Assembly (NCBI GenBank): GCA_028274465.1
Contig: CM051457.1
Location: forward strand, 15,945,097-16,009,096
Reading direction: 5' to 3'
DNA length: 64,000 nt
DNA from: Plantago ovata
Lineage: Eukaryota; Streptophyta; Magnoliopsida; Lamiales; Plantaginaceae
Shown: positions 11,034 to 24,617 of the stretch, piece by piece
How the letters are laid out: each line of letters begins with the position of its first letter
Numbering within the stretch: the first letter of the stretch is position 1
Translations under genes and position numbers: made by a program
The notes under the pieces: generated by a model
What the model saw: only the letters and a program-made list of their open reading frames with translations
Told to the model about the DNA's origin: nothing
The model's database searches: none

Positions 11034-14000
11034 TCAGCTCCAAGGATCCTCCCATCCCTTTGGTCCACCTCTTTTTACGAAATCCATTATTGCTTGGACA
11101 GCCTCCTCAGCTCTGTTGGACAGACAATGGTTCCCATATGCAATTTCAACTTTCTGTGCCCCACCCATCGCTCTACATAATCTGGAAAAGTTCAATGAGG
11201 GTTAGTACATTGGTGACTTTGTAGAGTTAACATAATTATGAAGGCAAAATGGCCAAGTGATAAGAAGGCTGCTGTCTGAACCTATCAACTAGTGCTCTCT
11301 TGTCCACATAGTCTGGTACGCATTCATCAGCCATGGAAAACATAACCTGCAGGATATAAGGAACTCATAAAGCTGTCTATCATGGAAATTTGGAGCACAA
11401 ATCCACTCTTTCAGAAACGGCTTCTATCTAATACATTGAAGAGGAGAAGAAGGAGAAGAAGAAAAATTAGTTTGAAAGACATTTTTGAAGCAAAATGAAG
11501 AAAAATTAATTTCAAAGACATTTTTGAAGCAAAATGATCTAAATATAAGCAGAAAGTAGTTTGTCAGAGCATGCTGCAAACACGTTTAAGTGCTGCTCGA
11601 TGCAATATCATGCACCACTTGTTTCTAGATACATATGTAAACATCTATTACTCACTTGCCAATGAGAGATGAATATGTCATTTTATTTGTGATTTCCGTT
11701 GAGGTTACATGACAGGATACCTTTGTTTCGGGTGGAAGTTATATACTAAAAGAAGCAGTGATATCAAAGAAAACCTACCAGGGTAGGTGTGCTAGACATG
11801 TGCCCAAGTTTCTGTTTCAATTGGTCCTCACTAAAATCAGAACTGAAAATGTCATCATCTCCATTGTATGCACAAAGTGAATGATATCTGCAATCATGTT
11901 AATCAAGTAAATTGAAAATGAGAGATTAATAGTAAAATATGCCTCCAGTAAGCGGGAAGATATTATTCTATAATCTCACCTATAGGCAGTTATTGGAGAA
12001 TCTGGATTTGCCTCCCTGGGCATCAATTCTGAAGATCGGCCATCAATTATCATCTTCGATGCTAAATCAATCATAGAAGCCGTTTCTGGAAGAGTGGATT
12101 TGTGCTCCCGGTCACTGGTTGGAGCCTGACGATATCACGAGAATGAGTGAAACAAGGCAAACAGGAGGTAATGTAAAATAGAAATTACATACTATTAGTA
12201 GATTTTTACCTGCAAGATGGCTGCACGGACAGCTCTAGAACAGGCTGCATTAGTCTGCAAGTAATATACTATATCCTACAAGAAAGAATAAGAGCTTTTT
12301 TAATTTCTCTTGGTCATCTATCTACATCATTTAGTATTCACTCACAGGTTTGTATATAAAACCTGATGATCTTTGGTTCACAAGGAAACATGTAATACCT
12401 GGCAGCCAATACTGTGTCCAACAAGTATCACACCTGTGGATTCTTCCTTGTTTATCAAGTAGCTTATCAATTGGTCAAGCTCCGCCGCATCCTTCAATAA
12501 TGAGTGTTAATGATGGAACTTTTAGAACATAAGTAAAATCAATCATTGGCTGATAAAAAGATTGAAAACTCAAAGATACATGAGTCATGACCAAAGAAGC
12601 CCAGAAAAGACAAGTTCATGCATCAAGATTAAAATCAACACATGAAATTTATACAGTTAGGTATCAAAAGGAGTAACTTGAAAGATTAATTTTACTTGTT
12701 TCAAGGTAGACGTGCCATATCCAATATAGGAAGACGAAAATAAGAATTGAACCAACGACCAGTGCTCTTTGTCCAGTGCAATTGCCAAAGGCTCCAAGTA
12801 TCTAAAAAATTTGGAGTGACCCATATTATTAAAGTGAGACAATTCATAATCTAACAGACTTACAATTGTCAAGAAATTTCATAATCTAGACTAATGTCTT
12901 CAAATAAAAATATAATACAGTACATACTCTGTGGCAAAAAATCCCTTAGTCAAGCCCCCAATAAAGACAACTTGTTGCTTATGATCCCCTGTCTTAAAGC
13001 CAATCTGCGCCATAAATGAAGTAAAATCAGAACACAACACGCACATAAAGAAAAACAGAAGACTAACAAAAAAGGGAAAACGTAACCACAAAAGCGCGCA
13101 TGAGATCTGCCTTCAAACGAGATTGACCAACCCCATCTGTGAGGGTCTAATTTTTTTCTAATTGCTCTATCAAATCTTTAAAGATTAACAAATAAATCAG
13201 ATGGAGGGGCAGGCACCATTTGTCAAAAGGCTAATGCCCAGTCAAGAAGAAAAATACTTTAATACATTAATACATTTTGATCTATCAACTTATATCAAGA
13301 TCATCCCATTTCTGGAAATTGTATATATACAAATACAATGTAAGTATATAACACCAATATGCATGTTAAGAATCAAAATCTAATATCAATCTATGAGCAT
13401 GATTAAACAACTAATTGGAGCTCCATTGAAGCAAGAGTCTCCTGGGATTATAGTTGAACTAAATTAAAGCACTCCATTATTATATATTCATTACATAACG
13501 TCAATTTTCCAGTTTCAAAATTCTCAATACCGTGGAGTTATAATGGTGATCGAGTGGTAAGAAAGCTGGAGTGGTATTGAGTGCGTGGTATTTCGAAATG
13601 GAGCCCCTTGTTTATTTAATTAGTTGATACTATTTGATAGCTTGATTTGTAATATGTGAGGATTAACCATAAATGTAAATCCACACCAGATCAAATTAAA
13701 ACCTAGTTGAATGAATCTTCCTTAACATTGTCTGTCTAACAACTTCCTTAAATGAAAATCCAATCCAACAAGTCAATACATAATGCAATTATCCAATAAT
13801 CTAATCTATGGATGGCCATAATAAATATCTATATAAAATGAATGAATAAATGAAATGAAAAATAATTAGCTAGGTTTGAATGAAAAAGAAACCTGGATTG
13901 GTTTGGGGCCATACTTAAACATGACACCGCGAAACTGATGCTTGTAGTTGACGACACCCTCCTCGACGGAATTGTTTGATGGCTTGTCGGTGGTGGCGGA

Positions 14001-14093
14001 GCGGTGGCCACGGACAATGCCGGACAACCATGAAGCAGCGGTTGACTGTGAAGACTTTGCAGAAGACGGAGTTGATGGATTCGAATTTGCCAT
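11034..14093 (-). CDS. Alpha/beta hydrolase, DUF1749/UPF0613 family
   Basis: Nine exons join in phase: 14093-13893, 13004-12928, 12801-12696, 12491-12399, 12275-12210, 12125-11980, 11887-11779, 11346-11282 and 11181-11034, giving 336 residues. The N-terminus is Ser/Thr-rich with no clear signal peptide, so the protein is probably cytosolic. Landmarks are VVFIGGLTKGFF (oxyanion region), the nucleophile elbow GHSIG with Ser at about 155, an acidic residue in FSMADECVPDYV, and the His in AYGNHCLS. These fit the DUF1749 hydrolase family, which includes fungal siderophore-esterase-like proteins; the plant substrate is unknown. Intron 1 is 888 bp. The protein ends in a Gly/Pro/Trp tail. The leader contains GAT and TA microsatellites (about 14117-14158). 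Confidence 0.88.
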
Positions 14094-15613
14094 TGTTTTT
14101 TATTAGTCCGAAGATGATGATGATGATGATTCCAGGTAGAATATATATATATATATACATCTTCTTCATGTTCTTGCATTGGTTAACTGTTTGTTTTTGT
14201 GTGTGATGATCTCTATAAATAGAAAATAGATGTTGTACGAGTGCTACTGTAAGTATTATTATGGAGCGTGAATTGAAGTTTTAGTTTATTTTAATTTTTA
14301 AGTTAATTATTACTGTCTCTTCTTCAAAATCAGAATCCAGAGTGATGCCGGATATTTTTAGTAGTCCTTCTAATAATGTATAGAACAAATTTTAAGACAC
14401 TTTAAAAAGAAGCCTCCTCCCCTGAAGTCCTAGTGCCTTGCTTTTTTTGTCCCAAATGATTTTAATTTTTGCAATGTCCGTCTCACACCGTATAGAATGT
14501 TAGTGTATTTATATGAATATATGTGTAGAGATTAGGGGGGGGGGGAATCTACACCTCTTCGATTTGAAGAGGACAACTCCACCATGGAATTACTCGGTTG
14601 TAAGTGTACACTCGTATAAATTAAATTTTTCGATGAGAAAAAAAAAAACCTATCTTTTTGTTTGCACTGGTGAGTAGTGAGTGTCTTCGTTGCATAGGCT
14701 TAGACGCTTAGTCTCCAAAGCAATTAACCAGGGCATACAGGATATTTCTGCACTTCTAATGACGACAAATGTAGTCCGAGAGCTTCTACACTTGTATTTA
14801 CTCTAAAGCAACCGGGGCATACGGTATATTTATGCACTTCAATAACAACACACGTAGTTTGAATTCCTGCATTTGCTTTTACTCGAAAGCAACCGAGCAT
14901 ACCATATATTTGTGTACTTCAATAATGACATGTGTAATCCGAGCTCCTTCACTTGCTTTTACTCCAAGGTAACTGGGCATACATATATTTGTGCACTTCA
15001 ACGACTGCTGAGACATGTACTCCGAGCTTCTACACTTTCTTTTTATGCTAAAGTAACCGGGAATACCATATATTTATGTACTTCAATGATGAAATACATA
15101 TAAAATACCTACTATTACACCTTAAATTCAGCCTTGTACATATTAGCTTGCCCATAATTGCCGTTCCCATGTTCGGACTGTCAATTCGCACTCACCGTGC
15201 TAAAGAACTCTGCTAAAAAAGCCTAACAGATTGTTTGGCTCTAAACTTAACTTGTAAATTTTGCAAGTGTCCCAAAAACCTGAAAATACTGAAAATATTA
15301 GTTTATTTGCAAAATCCAAAAGTTTAATTTAGATCCAAACAATCAGTTAGAATTACTTTTACCAAGACAGGCACACAGACTAGTAATTCTAAATTCACCC
15401 AATTTTCTCTTTATCATGTAGTAGTATTTCTATATTCGCCCCAATTCTAAGGGCTCTCCGAAAAATGTCAACTCAACATCCCCTTTTTTTTGCTATTATG
15501 TAATAAAATCAGTTAGTAATTTACACCCACTAATTCCAATCAATCCCTAGGAAAAGTCACTCTCACTTGTAGTTTACAGCCTACAAGCTTCAAAACCTTT
15601 CTGGGGAGAAATT
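14094..15613. other. Intergenic region with a minisatellite
   Basis: This holds the promoter of the hydrolase gene (-) and the 3' flank of the WNK gene (-). An 11-12 nt G run lies near 14534, and an 80-86-bp minisatellite at 14712-15105 is listed separately. Nothing coding is visible. Confidence 0.5.
14712..15105. repeat. Five-copy minisatellite, period 79-86 bp
   Basis: Each unit contains AAGCAACCGGGGCATACC-like sequence, ATATTTRTGCACTTCAAT, a TGTARTCCGAGCT block and TTTACTC. The GCATAC element recurs at about 14733, 14818, 14898 and 14977, with a fifth diverged copy (AATACC) at 15062. Copies differ from each other by base changes and small indels. Confidence 0.8.
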
Positions 15614-18600
15614 TTAACAATCTGTAGCATCTACCGGTAGTGAAGTTGCCCGGTGAAGCGAATGTGGGTTCAAACCGCCCGAATAGAAACTCTTGGCCGT
15701 CGTCGTCATATGAACGGGACTGCATGAACTGAACACGGGCTCGTAGCCGTATACTTTTTTATCAATACCAATACCATTATCTTCAGACTCATTTACGAGT
15801 TCCCTGTTGTCAGACGTCAAATTTGATGATTTCGACAGAATTCCAAGCTGTTGATCTCTTAACAACTGTAGCTGCATCTGATACCTGGCCTTTAGCCACC
15901 GCAGCTCTTGCCTTATCTCATTCTCGTGATCCTTTTCTTCAGAAGTAGTATTCATCTTTGGCAAATCATGGATAGAACACGCGTTGTTTTCCACTATTCT
16001 CTCATTCTTATCCTCAGCGGTTGACAGATTGAAATTTTCGTGTTCATGTCCTTCCCATATTTCAGCGTAGTGAACATCATCAGATTGGCTTGAAGTGAGA
16101 GGAGCACCATCCGTAACACACTGTTCCAACTCTTCGACTTGGTATGTGATCTCTTCAAAACGGCCATGTACTGATCCGCAACAATGTTTGTTGGTTAAAT
16201 GTTCCACCACTGAACCATCAGAAGCAGCACAATTCTGACAGGCGTCTATGCCGTCTCCCCTATTCCACTCGGGTACCAAGGATGCAATTTCAGCATCAAT
16301 CATTTCCGATATCTTAGTCACATCTTGGTCTGTAATGTCTAACTCAGCAACCATCTCAGTTGCAACACTCATAGCTGTGTCTAGTTCAATATCAAAAGGG
16401 AAATAGATATTCCGGACACGACCTGCAATAAGAGAAAGTTATTGTAAACGAATAGGTATACACATGAGAGTGAATATTCACACAGGTAAACATGTTTAGA
16501 GGCCGACTGCAATAGCCCGTTGAATCACCTATGGAGCTGATTCTATAACTTATGCTTTGAAAAATTGCTACATATAAGCAATAATCTCATTTGCAAAGTT
16601 AACAGATGGTTTATAAGACTATCATAAGCTACTTAAGAAAACATCTGCAAACACATTGTATTTTAACCTTTCAAATAAAATGAGCCTAAAAAAACAACCT
16701 TCTTTATCTGCTATCCGGAGTCTCAAAAAGATATTGCCATCTTCACTCCTTTTCCCTTTGATTGTAATGTCTAAAGTTTCTAATTGATCATCCTCGTGAC
16801 CCGTGAATAGATCAATCTCAGGTGCTTCATATTCAACTGAATGGTAATCTGATTCATGTTCATGTAACTGTTCATAACTAAGGTAATTGGAATAAGCATT
16901 GACCAAAGAATTTGTGCGGCTATGATGAGCATTCAGAAGAGGCTGCCTTAAAAGTGGGCCTACTTCATCATAATCCCCCTGATAACTTAATGGCTTCAAA
17001 TCATAACAATAGTCATCAATTTGGAGGAAGGGATCATTTAGAAGCTCCCAAGCAGATAACCTGTCAGCCACTGTTGCTAAACATTTCTCAACGAATCTAC
17101 GCACTTCAGGATCCGTAACTTTGTAAAGAGCATCTGGCTTCTTTCCCTAAAAAGGACACAAATTAAATGAGTATGCTTTAAATATTACGGAGTTAAGAAG
17201 CAAAAGTTTCATCAACAAGTAAACAAAAACAGAAAACAAGTCCTTACAGATATAACTTTCTTGTAAATTTGAGCTGGATGGGTGCATTCACTATATGGGT
17301 ACTCAAATGTCACCATTTCCAAAATACACATTCCGAAAGAATATATGTCTACTAGTTCATTGTATTCCTCTTGATACACCTCTGGAGCCATGAACTCAGG
17401 TGTTCCTGATGGATAAATGAAGAAATGCATAGAATCAATTCAACTTTTCCTTGTTTTATACTAGTATTGCACACAACCATAAACGTTACCATTCAAAAAT
17501 AAACAATTCCTATGCAATCAAAGAAGTTGCAAAATATAGATAGGGGAAAGTTTCGCGTATTCAATAACATGAAAAGAAATTTACTACGTGCAAATTTCAA
17601 TTATATGTACGCTTGTCAACTCCGCGCGCCCCTCAAGTCTAAATAACATTAACTGCCTCTAAAAAGGTAAAATATGTAAATTTCGCGCGCTAAAGTTACA
17701 GCAACGCATTCAAAAGCAATAGAGGACTAAAAATGGCATATCTTCTGCGTACTTCCATAACAAATCAAAACATATCCACAATATATATGTACCATCTAAT
17801 ACACAATCAATGTCAGGCGAAATGACATTTGAAGTTAGAGCTTACCTACACAACGAGCAGCATGTGATTTCCTAAGAATCGCAGCAAGGCCTAGGTCCCC
17901 AATCTTCACTTCACCTTGGTTCCCATTGATAAATATATTATCACACTTGAGGTCTCTATGAATAACCGGAGGATCGTGGCTGTGAAGATAAAGAAGCCCT
18001 TGCAGAATCTGCCTGCACCAGTGTTTAATTGCTCTAGTGTTGATCTTCTTATGTTTCAGCCTATACCTTTCCAAGACAAACAACAGCACAAACAAATAAA
18101 CTAGTTAGATCACAGGCAAGACTAACTAACCAATTCATCCACCAGAATCAAGACCATATGTGCAAGTACTACTTACTGCCTAAGAGTACCGGATGTAAAC
18201 ATTTCGGTGACGAAATTGATATTCCTATTAGCAGTATCAACCCAAGAAGTATAGAACTTCATGATATTGCTGTGTTTTAAAGTCTTTAGAAGATGAATTT
18301 CACAGTAAAGCCTTTCCAGATCCTCAGGGCTCTGCAAAAAGTCATACAGCTTCACCTGATTCCATGCCACTTCAATCCCTTCATATTCATCAAATGCTCT
18401 AAAACTATAACACATAAACAATCAAAAAAAAAAAAAAAAAGAATCAGACAAAAGAAGAATCAAACAACAAACTAGATTAGATTAACCACCTAACTTTAAT
18501 TGCAGGTAGCACAAAACTCCAACAACAACAACTAGAATGGATCAAATCAAATCTTTCAGCAAGCAACTGTATGGAAAATGTAAAAATACGTACACTGTTT

Positions 18601-18804
18601 TAGAAGCACCTTTTCCAAGAATCTCATTGTACTGCAAATATACAACAACAATAACAACAAATGAGCAAGAAGAATCAAGAAAATGAATGGATGAAGAAGA
18701 AGGAATAGTGAAAAACATACCCTTCCATATCTACCAGTTGGATCAACTTCTACAAACTCAGAATCATCTGATTCATCAAGATCAATGGAAACAGTACCAT
18801 TCAT
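15614..18804 (-). CDS. WNK: WNK serine/threonine kinase (WNK4/WNK5-like)
   Basis: Seven exons join in phase: 18804-18721, 18631-18594, 18404-18177, 18066-17846, 17405-17248, 17146-16699 and 16422-15614, giving 661 residues. The kinase domain covers about residues 25-285. As in all WNKs, the ATP-binding Lys sits in subdomain I (GKGASKT) and is absent from subdomain II (VAWNQV). The catalytic loop is HRDLKCDN, the activation segment begins GDLGLA instead of DFG, and it ends GTPEFMAPE. After the kinase comes a WNK-specific OSR1-like region ([12 protein letters not shown] to [12 protein letters not shown]) and an acidic regulatory tail with a coiled-coil-like segment ([20 protein letters not shown]). 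Plant WNKs act in ion homeostasis, flowering-time and stress signalling. Joining exons 2 and 3 gives [12 protein letters not shown], with Phe where relatives have Tyr. Confidence 0.93.
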
Positions 18805-19723
18805 TCCCTCAAATCTATGATTTTTTTAGGGAAAAAAAAAAGAAAAAAGCTTTCTTCTTCAAGTCTTATTCTATGTTTTCTTTTTCTTCCTTGAGTCAAA
18901 AAATGATGATGAAACTTAACTAAACAGAGAAATTTGAGAATCTAGAAAAGTATATTAAATTAGAAGGTTGGGAAGAAGAAAAAATAGATATCAGAAGTAA
19001 TAATAAGTGTGTGTATCTATGATGGTTTTAGGTAGAATATAGAGGCATAGATGAGTCCATACATTTTACCTCAACAATAACAACAAGAAGAAGAAGAATG
19101 AGAATGTGAATGACAATAGTACCCCTGGGAATGAAAACCAGACAAAAGTGGCCATCCTTTTCCTTGTTGTTGTCTTTCTAAACTTTTTAACTTTTGTTAT
19201 CTCTTCACGAGCTGTAAAACAATACAGTACAACAAAGATAGAAAAGAGGAAAGAAAGAAAGAAAGAAGGCACACTGATAATCTCTTTTGTATACAAGTCT
19301 TATTCTGCGTGTGATGGATGAGTCAAGTGTTAATATGTGTGATCACTATTATTATTAATTATTACTATTATCAAATACAGGCCAGAAACAGCTCGCAAGT
19401 TGAGGGACCAACCCAGAATTTTATAATGATATGTGGGCATTTGGCAAGTGGGGTGTCAGCAGGAAAATCTGCGCTACTAGTCTACTTTGTGGATTTTTGG
19501 CATGGCAAAATGGATTTTTTCTGCTTCATTTATATTTATTCCAACTACTTCCATACGGATTTCTTTTCCCCATTTTATTATACAGATGACAGGGAAAAAA
19601 ACGTTAATTCCCTCTGTTCTAATAATTCTTTAATTCTTTATATTTACTTTGTCAATTGTCTTTATTTCCGTTTCACCTTCGATACATTTCAAATCATAAA
19701 AAAATATAATTAATAAAATTATA

Positions 19724-19870
19724 TTATGAAAGTATAGATATTATATTTTTATAATACGATTTTACAAAAAAAAAAAAAATATATTATTATGGTTTAAAAG
19801 TAAATATGAAAGTACAAACATTATATTTTCATAATATGATTTACAAAAAAAAAATTATGATTTAAGATTA
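19724..19870. repeat. Two-copy AT-rich tandem duplication, period about 77 bp
   Basis: Both copies read ATGAAAGTA, a short A/T spacer, ATTATATTTTYATAATAYGATTT, then a poly-A tract and a TTATGRTTTAA block. They begin at about 19724 and 19801. Confidence 0.65.
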
Positions 19871-20900
19871 AATGGAAGTTAAACGTAACAAAAAAAAATC
19901 AACATAAATAATTCATTATGACCGATGAGTACTGCGTCCAAATAAGTTGTCCACCTTTGTCCTTTACATGATTTTTAAATAGTGTGTTATATTACATGTT
20001 CAATTGACGGAATTCATAATAAAGTTGTAATAAAATACAAATAAAAATGTAAACGTAAATAAATATATGAGACATATAAAAAAAACGTAAATAAAATTAA
20101 TGTTAAAAATTCATTTCAATTTTAAGTATGTAATATGACCAGTTTCTAATGTTACATGAGTAATATCAATATTTCAATATAAAAGCACTGAATAGATAAG
20201 AGACTAAATATTACATATATTTAAGTCGGGGGTTGGAAACCTTTGAGAGAACTTATTGTTTCCAAAAAAAAAAATACTTATTGTTTCTCAACTGAAAGAA
20301 AGAGGAACAAATATATGTTTTTAGATCATATATATTATGTTCAAAATTATGTATAAATGTTTGAGCAAGTCTTCTCTGGGAGTTGGTTTATTTATAAAGA
20401 TAAAAATGAACGGAAAGGTTACTTTCAAAATAGATTGAAGGGAGTACTAAACATAAAATCAGATTTTTTTTGTTAGATAAAAATATAAATACATATATAA
20501 TTATAGAATATAACATGCACCAATATATTTATTTACTTGTGTTCTCGTGAGAATTCGAACATCTTATCGTAGTGTTAAAAAATTATTGGAGCTTGCTAGG
20601 CAAGCATATTCGTGTTGACCGAGATTCCAACAAGTTTTCACGACTTCACGTCCGTAGTGTAATTCGTTAACTAAGCCCATATGGCCGAGGCATCTCTAGT
20701 AATGGTGGTCTCATATGACAACTAAGCAGTCTAAGCATATTCGCGGCAGGCGAGCTTAGTATGGCCGAGCCGCCGAGAACAAACATGCCATAATCCCACA
20801 AATCACATATATGAAGTATGCACTAAATTCGAGTGCTAAGCAACTACTTCACTCTAGCTAGAATCATGCAAAACCTACTCGACCTTTAAGGCTTTAACTC

Positions 20901-20940
20901 ATAATAACTTGACTTGTCCCATAATAACTTGACTTGTCCC
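20901..20940. repeat. Exact 20-bp tandem duplication
   Basis: ATAATAACTTGACTTGTCCC occurs twice with no mismatch and no spacer, which points to a recent slippage or repair event. Confidence 0.95.
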
Positions 20941-23041
20941 AGACAAGTATGGCAAAACATACTCACTCACTCTCCCACAATTTTAGTTAGTTAACGAGAC
21001 TACTGTACGTAACGAATTACTACTACCTACCACAGGCCAAGTATTTTCATATTTCACTACATGAATATGCTACGGGGTGAAAGGGTGAGATCATTGAGGA
21101 GCCTGTTATGTCCCATTTTCCAGGATCAGCCAGAATCTATGACAATAAACTAGCTGGCACAAATGATTGAATTGTTCCTGGTACCGCACTCACTCATTCT
21201 ATGGTCCATCCCTAACCCATTAAACCAAAAGGCAGGAATATATGATCATCCCATTCTCAGTATTCAACACATCTTAGGGTCAAAACTTAACTGGAGGTAA
21301 AGGTTGTACATCTGACAGTTGAAAAATGAGGATAATGGTCCAGCTGCACTCATTTCCGGGGAACAAAGCCAATGCACTTACATTAAAATACAGAATTCTG
21401 TTTTTTAAAAGCCAAGGTTTTTAAGTTTCGCCAATGCACTTGAATAAAGTTTCGAATTCTGGTTTTGAAACAATCTTGGTGACTGACGCAATACATCCTG
21501 AGTTTACCTTCGTCGCAAGATCGATCTTATTATTCGACAAGTATATAGCGCTTCAATCAAGTGCTTCATAAGACAGCATCATTTTGGTAGACAGCAATAT
21601 GGGACCATGAAATGTATTGCCCTGTCATATATATCTCCAAATTACCCAACCTGAAACAAAATGCAATGGTATCAACTTACAGTTTAGACTTCCTGCTGAC
21701 ATATAACAATTATTAAGTGCCACAAACTATGAAATTTCAGCAACTGAATAAAAAAAATCACAGTGCCACAAGCCACGCCATATGTGGTTGGCACCAATGG
21801 TTGGTGCCATGTCGAATATTACTGCCACCAGACAGTGGTGCCTCATCAGAAAGACAGAACATGATACTAGACTGATAATTACAAGTAAATGAACATGATT
21901 AATACACAGATAGACTAAAAAAAACGATGCACAACAAAACTAATACGACAGGAGAGATTGTCTAGAGAGAGAGAGAGCAACAATGATCAACATCAACTGA
22001 AGAAAATCCAGCAATAGAAACTTAATAGAACTGGCAATACAGATAGAGAGCGGTGAAAGAAGAATTCTGGTGTCCATGTATCCAAGACATTTGGATTATG
22101 GATCTGATGGTAAATAAAGCCAAACAAAACTGGCAGGTTTAATTGTATCCTCGCTTTTAGGGGCATGAATTATTTTCGATTTTAGATAAGCAATTGTAAA
22201 AAATGTTACTCACATCCAAACATATATTTGGGCTACCAAAAATTTATTCATGTTAATAATGTGTTTTTGGAAGTTGGGCTCAAAAGACAATTAAGGAGTA
22301 TAATTTGGGGCCTAGAAGGCAAGAATTATTACGTAAAAGGAATACCAAATTTTTACAAACCTGAAAAAACCTGATATCCTCGCAATTTATTTAGATCATT
22401 TCCTAATAATAAAAAATAAAATAAAAAAATAAATAAATAAATCGGCAATTCTTCAAGTGTTCCACGAGGCAAGTGAGATCAAATTCAATATTCTAATATT
22501 CTCATTTAAGGCCCAGATAAAAGCCAATTCAAAATTCGAAACCCAAAATGAAATAATGAAGACCGATTCCAGCAAACCAAATTAAGGCCCAATTCTCAAA
22601 ATAATTTAAGGCGCCCATTACCCACTACGAAAATTCTCACGAAAGCCTCCACAGTCGCATGCACCTTCTTAACATTACCCGGTAGAAACATCAGGCTACT
22701 TGAGGACCCAAAAAAATGGGGCCATACACGAGCAGGCTTCTCGCACAGGGGGTTAGCCGGTCCTAGGTACAATTTTGTAATTAAATCCCACTATCCTTTT
22801 TTTTTTCTCTTTTCCGCCGTTTACATAAATAAGATAAATGGAGATTAGTGGTCAAGAAGAATAACATTGTTGACTCACTAAAAATTAGATAAATATTTAA
22901 GATAATGCAACAGGCTGACTGACTAAGGACTTAAATCAGAGAGGACCATAAACTTTGATGCAATAAACATAAATTCAAATAGAGTGTCAGCACTTCTTTC
23001 AAGACATGCAAAATGTACCAAAACTGGAAAGACTTACGTGT

Positions 23042-24575
23042 TTAGAGGGCCGAATAAGAGAAATGTTCACTCACACCTGGTAACCATTGTTTAAAGTATG
23101 TATGGCCATCAATATCTGCAGGAGACAGTGCACCTAGTGGTACGACGCTTATCTGCAACACACGTATATGAATGTGATTAGAAATTCCTCGTGGTATCAC
23201 CATTATTATGAAAAACATAAGCGCTTACATATCCTTCTTGAACCGAGCAGTAGTCTGTGTCACCATCTTCAACATGTGAACCTTTGACCTGATTAAGGCA
23301 AATATATCTTTTCATAGTTGAAAGTAAACAGAGGAAAGAAGACAATCAACACAAAAATTTGTTTGAAGGTTGTAACATAAATTTTCATAGAACAATATCA
23401 GCTGAGAAGAAAGATTACACCCAACAAGTTCAATATATAGCAAACTTGCCATCAGAGAATCCACTATTTACATGACACACTAATCAGCAAATGAAAGAAG
23501 ACCTATGTAAGAGCTCTCACATTCAATTAACTTTACAGTGCCTCATATAAGTATATAGCAATAGCTAAGAAACTTTGAAATTTACTGTTCATATTGTTCC
23601 CATTAAATATGCGGTCATAGAATCAATTAATTTTCACAATCAATCCAAGTCAGATTTTGAATCACTGTCACTAATTGTTGACAACTTTATGAGAGGACAT
23701 TGTTGCATCATGCCCGATGCATCAAATAAGAGGAAGAAAAGACATCCAAACAATACGTACATAATAACATGAAAGTGAACCTATCATCTAGAGTATACTA
23801 TCACAATATAGTCCTTGGTAGAAAAGTGGGGCATCAATTGGGAAGAAATTAGAAAAAAAAAAACAAAGGAATAAATATAAAATACACAGGCCAATCATAA
23901 GAATCTTCCAGCTGTAAAAGGAGTAGGAAAACATACTTCTCTCTTAAATAGAAGATGCTCAGAATTTGTACCCAAATCCTCTGATGCAGAATTTGATGAT
24001 GAATTTGTTTCCATTGTCATTGTTGACAGCATTTTCCCTCCTTGAGCATCAGATTTAACTTGAGCCCATCCCATCTTCACAATACTTTTGCCCTGCCTAG
24101 TTAGCTTATAACCCTATTCATTTATCAAGGGCATCCAATCACTCTCCTCGTTGAGTAGGTTAAACCAATACTAATATAACTTTAAAAACTAAATGTTAAG
24201 CCATGATTTTGCATAATTACCTTATGATTGACAACATCAGTAGGCACATCAATATTAAGAAAACAATTTTGAGGATAAGTTTTCTTCTTGATTTCAGCAA
24301 GTGCAGCTGTAATTATGGGCAAACAAGCCTCTGCGGCCAGTACAAAATCATTGACATTACTCCTTCCACCTACCCTGATAATAACTTAAACAAGTAAGAC
24401 TGAGAGATAATAATCAAACTGTTCAGGAACATATAAAGCAAGCAATACAAAAGTATGACATCTGAAAATCAATTGCCATCAAGTAGAAGCCCCTGTGAAA
24501 TTACGCCACTCAACTTAAGAAGATCCACACATATGCCACTCAAGTTGCATCTTTTGCTATTAAGATGAAATTACG

Positions 24576-24617
<42 letters not shown>

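Larger units (their letters stand above)
18805..23041. other. Long AT-rich spacer
   Basis: This 4.2-kb region holds the WNK promoter/leader (left part, GAA-rich) and the 3' flank of SurE (right part). Visible structures are a 77-bp duplication (19724-19870), an exact 20-bp tandem duplication (20901-20940) and a GC-rich patch at about 20590-20790 with repeated GGCCGAG. I see no open frame with recognisable similarity. Parts of 21500-22140 could be SurE untranslated exons, but nothing proves it. Confidence 0.45.

Noticed and set aside
13976-14206. Plus-strand open frame overlapping exon 1 of the DUF1749 hydrolase
   Set aside because: It is the antisense shadow of a well-supported exon and ends in translated GAT/TA microsatellites.
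15540-15725. Open frame overlapping the 3' end of WNK exon 7
   Set aside because: It is an alternative-frame shadow; the main frame ends cleanly at 15614.
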